Shown here piece after piece: positions 5,386 to 10,985 of a stretch of 10,985 nucleotides of DNA. Source of the stretch: an uncultured Prosthecobacter sp. (lineage in GTDB: Bacteria; Verrucomicrobiota; Verrucomicrobiia; Verrucomicrobiales; Verrucomicrobiaceae). The notes beneath the pieces are model-generated. The model saw only the letters and a program-made list of their open reading frames with translations, made no database searches and was not told the DNA's origin. Positions within the stretch are counted from its first letter, which is position 1. Each line of letters opens with the position of its first letter. Location: positions 1-10,985 of the forward strand of contig CANNUR010000083.1 in NCBI GenBank assembly GCA_947523045.1, in the 5' to 3' direction. A program made the translations under genes and the position numbers.

Positions 5386-8300
5386 TCACTTGCCCGAGCT
5401 CCACTTGACGGCATTGACCAGCAGGGTCCGGAAGGCCGGATGGTCGTGGGTGCGTTCGTCGTGGCCGAGGGCCAGGCCGACGATGCGCGCGCGCGGATGC
5501 CGGGTGATCCAGACGTTCGGATGCGACTTCTGGAACTTGTCGCTCGGGCTGGTTTCCGCCAGCACCTCGATCGCCGCCGTGCCCGCCGGGATCTTGTCGG
5601 GTTCGGCGTTGATGTAATAGAGCTCGTCCTCGACGCTGAATTTGTCCGGCACACCGGCCATCACCGGATGGTCCTTGACCTTGAGCACATCGAAGGGGTG
5701 GATCTTGTCGTGGCCGCGAGCGCCGCCGCCGACGATCTGGGCGTTGAGTTCCGGCCAGTTGGCGTAGCCGTACCAAGTTCCTGGGTGCAGCATGACGATG
5801 CCCTTGCCGGCGGTGGCAAAGGCCATCAGTGCGCGGCGGTAGGCGGCGGTGTCGAAGAACTTGCGGTTGACGCTGATGACCGCGACGTCGGCGTTCGCCA
5901 GCTCGGCCGCGGCCTGGTCGCGGTCCTCGGTGTAGTGGACGCTGAAGCCGGCGGCGGTCAGCGTGGCGACATCGGTCGTGCCGAAGAACTCGGCGAACTT
6001 GTGCGAGGAACCACCGCCGATGACCAGCACCCGGGTCTTGCCGTCCTGCCACTGCACCGCCTTGGCCGGCAGCAGCGGGCCGTCGCCCTGGCCTCCGGTT
6101 TTCGGCGCATCCTCGGCGCGCACGGTCGGCTCGGCCTTTTTGCCCTTGCCCTTGGGACCGGCCTTCGCCGGCGGCGGCGGACGCTGGCCGGCGTCGGCGT
6201 TGAGCGCGGCCGGACCGCGGCCCTCAATGTCGGCGGTGACGGCGGCAATGACCGGGGCGGTCTTGTTGCCGGCGGGGCTTTCGAGGATGAGCGTTTTCGC
6301 GGGACCGGCCTGGGTCAGTTCCAGGGTCAGCAGGCGCATCTGCTGGCCTTCGGTGATGCCTTCGATGTACTTCGAGCCCGGCACCTCGATCGGGCGGACG
6401 TAGTCGGAGAAGTGCAGGCCGTTGACGAAGGTGAAGACCTGCTGCTCGCCGCTGGCATAAACGACCGTGGCCTTGAGCGCCGGCGCCTCGTCGCGCACGG
6501 CCGGCCAGCCCCAGCCGGAGATGCCGCTGAGCAGGTGGAGCTTCTTCGCGGCGACGTTGAGCGGCAGCTCGACGCGGGCCGGGAAAGTCTGCGAGTGGTT
6601 GTCGGGCGCGGGTCCGCCCTTGAGCACGATGAAGTTGCCGGCGGCGGCCTTTTCCGGCGAGGCGATGAAGAAGGGCACGCCTTCGATCTTGAAGTCGCCA
6701 AACTTCGCCAGTTTCACCCGGCCCTGGTTCGGCGCCGGACCGGCAAAGACGCCGTCGCGGCTGTCGGCGGTGGCGGCCTCGGCGAGCGAGACGATGCGGA
6801 ACTGCTTCGAGGCCTCGCCGGTCATGAAGGTGAGGATGTCGCGCAGCGCCTCGGCGCCGAGGGCGTCCAGGCCCGCGGGCATGAGGCTGCGACCCGTGTT
6901 CTCGCGCTTGTCGATGTCGGTCTTGGCGATCTCGCGCAAGCCGGCCTGGGTGGCGAGGGTGACGGTGGCGCTGTTCTCGCTGGTGATGACGCCCTGCAGC
7001 AGTTCACCCTTCTTGGTGCTGATGTTGAAGGCCCAGAAGCTCGGGTCGACCTCGCGGTTCGGGTCGACGATGTGGATGAGCAGCTCGGCCGGGCCGTGCG
7101 CGCCCATGCCGTCGAGCGGCGGGCCGACCGCGACACCGAGGTCGCCAAGCTTGTGGCAGACCGCGCAGGCGGCGCTGAACAGGAGCTTGCCGTTGGCGGC
7201 GTTGCCGGGTTTTTCCACCTCGGGTGTCAGTTTGGCGAGGATGGCCTCCTTGGCGGAGGTGTCGGCCTTGAACAGGTTGGCGGCGCGCTGGGCCAGCGGC
7301 TTGTTCGGATGGTTGCGCAGGCGGGCGATGTCGCCGGGGGCGAAGGCCGTGCGCGGCAGGCTGCCATCGCGGACGGCGTCGAGCAGGGCGCGTGTGGCTT
7401 CGGGGCGCTGGAGGATGGCTTCAAACGCCAACGAAAGTGGCTTCGGCTTCAGCCGGACCAGGGCGCTGACGAGTTTCTGGGCGTGACCGTTTTGCTCCAG
7501 GGCCGACACCAGGCCGGATTGCAGGGCTTCCGAGTCCTCGGCTGCGGCCAAAGCCGCCACCACTTTGGCGGTCGCGTCTTCCGATCCGAGGCTGGCCAGT
7601 GCCATGCCGGCATTCACCCGCGCTGCCACCGGTGCGGTGGCGTTGGCGAGGGTTGCGGTGAGTTGGTCGAGCTGGGCCTTGACCTCGCCGGCGAGCGCGC
7701 CGGCTTTGTCCCACTGGGTCACCAGCGGCAGCGTGGCGGCGGCGAGCGCGGGTTGGTCGAGCAGTTTTTTCAGGGCCTCGGTGAGCGCCGGCGACATGGC
7801 AGGCGCCTCGCTGACGCCGGCGGCGATGCCGAGCAGGATGGCGTTCTTCACCGGGTCCGCCTTTGCTTCAGCGCTGGCGCAGGCGGCGATGAGTTTTTCG
7901 GCATTCGCGGGCAGCGCGGCAGGGAGGAGGGCGCTAACGAAGTTGGAGAGACTCTCGGGCGACGAAGAAGCCAGCGCAGCGGCGATGACATCCGTCGGCT
8001 GGTCGGCCGCGGCGGCGATCAGGGCGCTGCGTGTCCAGTCATCCTGGGCGGCGGCGTAGTCCTGCAGAAGTTTGTCAGGATTCGCCGCCTGTTTGGCCGC
8101 CTCGTAAGCCCGCAGGGCGGCGCTGCCCTGCGCGCCCTGAGACTCCGGCCGGTGGCGGTAGGCGGTCGCCGGGGCCGGCTTCGCCTGCTTGTGCTGCACC
8201 TTCCAGATGCGGCCGTAGTAGTGGTCGCGGTCGGGGCGGACGGCGGCGTTGGCGGGGCCGTGGGTCGGGCCGCGGGTGTCGTTGTGAATGACGGCCTGGT

Positions 8301-10260
8301 TGCAGAAGTCGACCACGTACAGCGCGCCATCCGGGCCGACGCGGACCTCGATGGGACGGAACCAGAGGTTCTTGCTGCGGATGAACTCGGTCTGCTCGCG
8401 ACCGGGCTCGCGCTTGGCCTTGTAGGTGACGCCATCGGGCTCGACCTGGAAGTGGCTGACGATGTTCAGCGTCGGCTCGGTGGTGAAGTAGCCGTGGTTC
8501 CATTTCTCCGGCCAGGCGCCGCCCTCATAGATGGCGCAACCGGCGGCGGCGGTGTAGCTGCCGACCTGATCGATCTGCACGTAGGCCTGCTGTTCCCAGT
8601 GCATGGCGGGGAAGGTGGGTTCCTTGGGCAGCAGGCCGTTCGTGCCCATGACGCCCGGCAGCTTGCCCTTGGCGAGCACGTATTCGGGCAGCACGACGTG
8701 GATGAAGTGGTTGCCGCTGGTGGGTTGGGTGTAAAACACCTCGCCCCGGGTGGTGATGTCGAGACCCCAGGTGTTGCCGCCGCGGCTGGCATACTGCTCG
8801 AAAGCGCTGCCATCCGGTTTGAAGCGCACGACACCGGCTCCGATGGGACCGAAGCCCTTGCTGCCGTCGCCGGATTTCACGTCGTCGGTGCTCGAATAGC
8901 CGTGCGTGGCATAGATCCAGCCATCGCGACCCCAGCGCATATTGTTGATGACGGCGTGGGTGTCGCGGTTGCCGAGGTTGGAGTAAAGTTTGCTGCGCTT
9001 GTCGGCCTTGTCGTCGCCGTTGGTGTCCTCAAAGAACCAGATGTCCGGCGCGGCGCAGACGATGACGCCGTTCTGGTAAAACACGCTGCTGGTGGCCAGC
9101 TCGATCTTGTCGGCGAAGACGGTCTTTTTGTCCATGACGCCGTCGCCATCGGTGTCTTCGAGAATGCTGATGCGGTCCTCCGGTTCGCGGTCGTATTGGC
9201 CCGGCTTGAGCGAGCCGGAATCCTGCCAGGCGGCGACGTTGGCCTGGCGCAGGCCGTTCGGGTACTCGGGGGTTTCCACCACCCACAGCCGGCCCTTCTC
9301 ATCCCAGTCGAGGTTCATCGGGTTGTTGATGAGCGGCTCGGAGGCGACCAGCGAGAGTTCGAACTCGGGGTGCACCTCGAGCTGCTTCGGCAGGTCCTGC
9401 GGGCGAGGCGCGCCGCCCTCGACGTAGCGCAGGGCGTCGCCGAGTTCCTCGGGCTTGCACAGTTCGTCGACGTTGTCGCGTTTGCCGGCCCAGGCGATGC
9501 CGCGCAGGATCAGGCTGCGCACGCCGTTGTGGGAAAAGTTTTTGTGCCAGTGGCCGGGAATGCAGGTGAAGGCGCGGTAGTTGTCCTTCTCGTAGGTCCA
9601 CACCTGCGGCTGGATGTCGTAGATGTTGACGCCCTTCTTTTTGGCGACCGCCTCCGCCGCGCGCTGCTGGGCCTCCTTGTTGCCCTTGCCACCGGTGTCG
9701 ATCGCCTTGGGCGTGTAGGCGGCGGCCAGCACCTTCACCTCGGGCAGCACCTCCATGTCGTAGTAGATCTCGTCGTCGAGATCAAAGTTGGAAATGTCCT
9801 TGGTGATCGGGTTGTCGCGGTCGGTGAAGTACAGGCTGAGTGGTGCCTCCAGCCACTTCGTCTGACCGAACTTCCAGGAGCCGCCGATGACGGTCTTGAA
9901 CCAGTCGTGATCGCGCGACACCGAGGCTGCGTGGATGACGACCAGGCCGCCGCCGCGCTGGAGGAAGGCCATCAGGTTCTTGCGCTGCTCGCCGATCTGG
10001 ATGTTGCCGGCCTCCTGGGCGTGCAGGATGAGGACGTCGGTGCGGTCGAGCTGTTCCTTGGTCGGGAACTCCAGCGCGCCCTCGGCTTTAGCGCCGCGGG
10101 CATTGAGCAGCGGCACCCAGTCCTTGAGGAACTGCGGGAAATCATGCGCGCCCGGGCCGTGCGATTTGGCGCCGGCGCGGATGAAGACACGCAGCGGCTC
10201 CGCCGCCGAGGCGGACAGCAGGGCGCAGAGAGCGGTGAAGGCGAGGACAAGGCGTTTCAT
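5386..10260 (-). CDS. Secreted PVC-type heme-binding dehydrogenase with two ThuA-like domains
   Basis: This 1624-residue exported protein is built in blocks. Residues 1-19 are a signal peptide (MKRLVLAFTALCALLSASA, cleavage near ASA-AEP). A first ThuA-like domain spans about 22-262 (GGGLVVIHAAS at 103-113, DDEIYYDME at 162-170, IPGHWHKNFSHNGVRSLI at 234-251). About 290-690 is a beta-propeller of the putative membrane-bound dehydrogenase family known from Pirellula and Verrucomicrobium, with blades such as MNLDWDEKGRLWVVETPEYP (315-334) and two calcium-type loops (DTDGDGVMD 369-377, DTNGDDKAD 412-420). About 705-1015 is an alanine-rich helical HEAT-like region. A c-type heme domain follows with CAVCH (Cys1032, Cys1035, His1036) and possible axial Met1127 in SLMPAGL. 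Residues 1150-1347 look beta-rich. A Pro/Lys-rich linker (1358-1376) leads to a second ThuA-like domain (1408-1621). It probably oxidises a sugar or polyol outside the cytoplasm and passes electrons to the heme; the substrate is unknown. I chose the ATG at 10258-10260 over an upstream one at 10314 because it gives the signal peptide. Confidence 0.9.
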   Translation of the reverse strand: MKRLVLAFTALCALLSASAAEPLRVFIRAGAKSHGPGAHDFPQFLKDWVPLLNARGAKAEGALEFPTKEQLDRTDVLILHAQEAGNIQIGEQRKNLMAFLQRGGGLVVIHAASVSRDHDWFKTVIGGSWKFGQTKWLEAPLSLYFTDRDNPITKDISNFDLDDEIYYDMEVLPEVKVLAAAYTPKAIDTGGKGNKEAQQRAAEAVAKKKGVNIYDIQPQVWTYEKDNYRAFTCIPGHWHKNFSHNGVRSLILRGIAWAGKRDNVDELCKPEELGDALRYVEGGAPRPQDLPKQLEVHPEFELSLVASEPLINNPMNLDWDEKGRLWVVETPEYPNGLRQANVAAWQDSGSLKPGQYDREPEDRISILEDTDGDGVMDKKTVFADKIELATSSVFYQNGVIVCAAPDIWFFEDTNGDDKADKRSKLYSNLGNRDTHAVINNMRWGRDGWIYATHGYSSTDDVKSGDGSKGFGPIGAGVVRFKPDGSAFEQYASRGGNTWGLDITTRGEVFYTQPTSGNHFIHVVLPEYVLAKGKLPGVMGTNGLLPKEPTFPAMHWEQQAYVQIDQVGSYTAAAGCAIYEGGAWPEKWNHGYFTTEPTLNIVSHFQVEPDGVTYKAKREPGREQTEFIRSKNLWFRPIEVRVGPDGALYVVDFCNQAVIHNDTRGPTHGPANAAVRPDRDHYYGRIWKVQHKQAKPAPATAYRHRPESQGAQGSAALRAYEAAKQAANPDKLLQDYAAAQDDWTRSALIAAAADQPTDVIAAALASSSPESLSNFVSALLPAALPANAEKLIAACASAEAKADPVKNAILLGIAAGVSEAPAMSPALTEALKKLLDQPALAAATLPLVTQWDKAGALAGEVKAQLDQLTATLANATAPVAARVNAGMALASLGSEDATAKVVAALAAAEDSEALQSGLVSALEQNGHAQKLVSALVRLKPKPLSLAFEAILQRPEATRALLDAVRDGSLPRTAFAPGDIARLRNHPNKPLAQRAANLFKADTSAKEAILAKLTPEVEKPGNAANGKLLFSAACAVCHKLGDLGVAVGPPLDGMGAHGPAELLIHIVDPNREVDPSFWAFNISTKKGELLQGVITSENSATVTLATQAGLREIAKTDIDKRENTGRSLMPAGLDALGAEALRDILTFMTGEASKQFRIVSLAEAATADSRDGVFAGPAPNQGRVKLAKFGDFKIEGVPFFIASPEKAAAGNFIVLKGGPAPDNHSQTFPARVELPLNVAAKKLHLLSGISGWGWPAVRDEAPALKATVVYASGEQQVFTFVNGLHFSDYVRPIEVPGSKYIEGITEGQQMRLLTLELTQAGPAKTLILESPAGNKTAPVIAAVTADIEGRGPAALNADAGQRPPPPAKAGPKGKGKKAEPTVRAEDAPKTGGQGDGPLLPAKAVQWQDGKTRVLVIGGGSSHKFAEFFGTTDVATLTAAGFSVHYTEDRDQAAAELANADVAVISVNRKFFDTAAYRRALMAFATAGKGIVMLHPGTWYGYANWPELNAQIVGGGARGHDKIHPFDVLKVKDHPVMAGVPDKFSVEDELYYINAEPDKIPAGTAAIEVLAETSPSDKFQKSHPNVWITRHPRARIVGLALGHDERTHDHPAFRTLLVNAVKWSSGK

Positions 10261-10301
10261 GGTTGGGCGAATCGTAGGATAAACGAACGGCCGCTGGGAA
10301 G

Positions 10302-10335
10302 ACCGTTTTCGCACGGTGCACTATCGGGAATGCAC
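10302..10335. repeat. Two adjoining inverted repeats upstream of the dehydrogenase gene
   Basis: ACCGT-TTTCGC-ACGGT (10302-10317) and GTGCA-10 bases-TGCAC (10316-10335) overlap by two bases. They lie 42-75 bases before the dehydrogenase ATG, in the 102-bp gap after the upstream gene. They could be leader hairpins or an operator. No convincing promoter is seen; TATCCT at about 10275-10280 on the minus strand is a weak -10 candidate without a matching -35 box. Confidence 0.3.
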
Positions 10336-10355
10336 ATGGGCGGCGGGGAGCAGAG

Positions 10356-10390
10356 AGTGCTCTTAGCTCCGTGCCCCGTGCTCTGTGCTC
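10356..10390. repeat. Heptamer tandem repeat across a stop codon
   Basis: Five adjoining 7-base units read on the plus strand AGTGCTC, TTAGCTC, CGTGCCC, CGTGCTC, TGTGCTC (minus-strand consensus GAGCACG). The second unit contains the TAA stop codon of the right-edge gene (complement 10363-10365). The array therefore encodes the last nine or so residues of that protein and continues a few bases into the gap. Units differ from consensus at one to three positions. Confidence 0.65.
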
Positions 10391-10985
10391 CGCAGGGCGG
10401 CGCGTTGGGTCGCGGCGAGCAACAGGCCGTGGGTGATGAGGGCGATGGCGCCGGCGCTCAGGCCGAGGGCGGCGAGGCCGATGCGGGCGAGTTCGCTGCC
10501 GGTCAAGGATTGCCAGAGAAGCAGGGCCAGGGCGATGATGAGACCGAGTGCCAGCCACACGGGCACGCGCAGCAGACGGCGGACGCGCAGCAGGCAGCGG
10601 TTGTCGCCGTGGTATTCCTCGACCGTGACGATGGCGGGCGAGAGGTCGGCCTCGGGGCGCAGTTCGAGATCAAAGCCCTGCCAGCCGTCGTCGCCACGCA
10701 CCGCCCCATGATGGCTGCGCACGAAGGCCTCGAACTCGCGCAGGAAGGCTTCCCGGGCGGGACCGCTCTCGCTCCAAAAACTCGATTCACCGAGAGGCAG
10801 CGCCCACTTCCGCGGTTCCGTTGCGGACGTCGCCCAGCAGGGGCCGCGACCCGGGGCGGCGCCGAGGTCGAGCATGCCGAGCAGGCGGGCGGTTTCGCGG
10901 ACGAGCGGTTGCAGCCAGCACAGGCCGAGGCGCAGCAGGCGTTCGCGCAGGCTGAGCCGGAAGGGTGCCGGTGGCAGGTGACGTG
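10363..10985 (-). CDS. C-terminal part of a membrane protein, possibly a glycosyltransferase
   Basis: The minus-strand frame is open from the right window edge to a TAA at 10363-10365, giving 206 visible residues; the N-terminus lies outside. A start at 10875 is possible, but the frame upstream is coding-like (RLSLRERLLRLGLCWLQPLV), so I treat the gene as truncated by the window. It has a soluble, tryptophan-containing part, then two transmembrane helices: VPVWLALGLIIALALLLW (10504-10566) and LARIGLAALGLSAGAIALIT and onward (10414-10491). The C-terminus ends in a short charged tail (LRSTEHGARS) encoded by a heptamer repeat. The LQPLVR.-.ARLLG segment vaguely recalls the C-terminal part of some family 2 glycosyltransferases, but this is weak. 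The stop lies 102 bases before the dehydrogenase start on the same strand, so co-transcription is possible. Confidence 0.6.
   Translation of the reverse strand, partial: RHLPPAPFRLSLRERLLRLGLCWLQPLVRETARLLGMLDLGAAPGRGPCWATSATEPRKWALPLGESSFWSESGPAREAFLREFEAFVRSHHGAVRGDDGWQGFDLELRPEADLSPAIVTVEEYHGDNRCLLRVRRLLRVPVWLALGLIIALALLLWQSLTGSELARIGLAALGLSAGAIALITHGLLLAATQRAALRSTEHGARS

Noticed and set aside
10261..10314. N-terminal extension of the dehydrogenase to an upstream ATG at 10314
   Set aside because: The extension would bury the signal peptide 18 residues inside the protein and covers the inverted repeats. The ATG at 10260 gives a normal signal peptide.

Overview
The window is a GC-rich bacterial chromosomal segment. 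It most likely comes from the Planctomycetes-Verrucomicrobia-Chlamydiae (PVC) group, and Verrucomicrobia of the Opitutus type is my best guess. The main reason is the 4.9-kb gene at 5386-10260. It encodes a secreted heme-binding dehydrogenase of a type known chiefly from Pirellula and Verrucomicrobium relatives. Two lipid A genes (lpxI and an LpxL/HtrB-type acyltransferase) show a Gram-negative outer membrane with LPS. Almost no start codon has a Shine-Dalgarno sequence in front of it, which also fits this group. No tRNA, rRNA, CRISPR array, insertion sequence or phage gene was seen.

Layout from left to right: the N-terminal 71 codons of an unknown minus-strand gene (1-213); a 237-bp gap with several GC-rich hairpins; then a minus-strand run read from right to left as acyltransferase (3302-4252), tandem PurS-like protein (2754-3200), class V aminotransferase (1580-2659), zinc-ribbon membrane protein (1264-1554) and lpxI (451-1257). 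The last three are separated by only 25 and 6 bases and are probably one operon. The acyltransferase and the PurS-like gene lie in the same direction with gaps of 101 and 94 bases. An M42-type aminopeptidase (4294-5295) is the only plus-strand gene. It is divergent from the acyltransferase and convergent with the dehydrogenase, and two strong hairpins lie in the 90-bp convergent gap. The dehydrogenase fills 5386-10260. The right edge (10363-10985) holds the C-terminal part of a membrane protein, possibly a glycosyltransferase, whose stop codon lies inside a heptamer repeat.

Most of this is housekeeping: lipid A synthesis, amino-acid and purine metabolism, and peptide turnover. The genes do not form one obvious pathway. 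The points worth a second look are the dehydrogenase with a ThuA domain at each end, the free-standing protein resembling the N-terminal domain of large PurL enzymes, the SD-less and pyrimidine-rich start regions, and the heptamer repeat over a stop codon.
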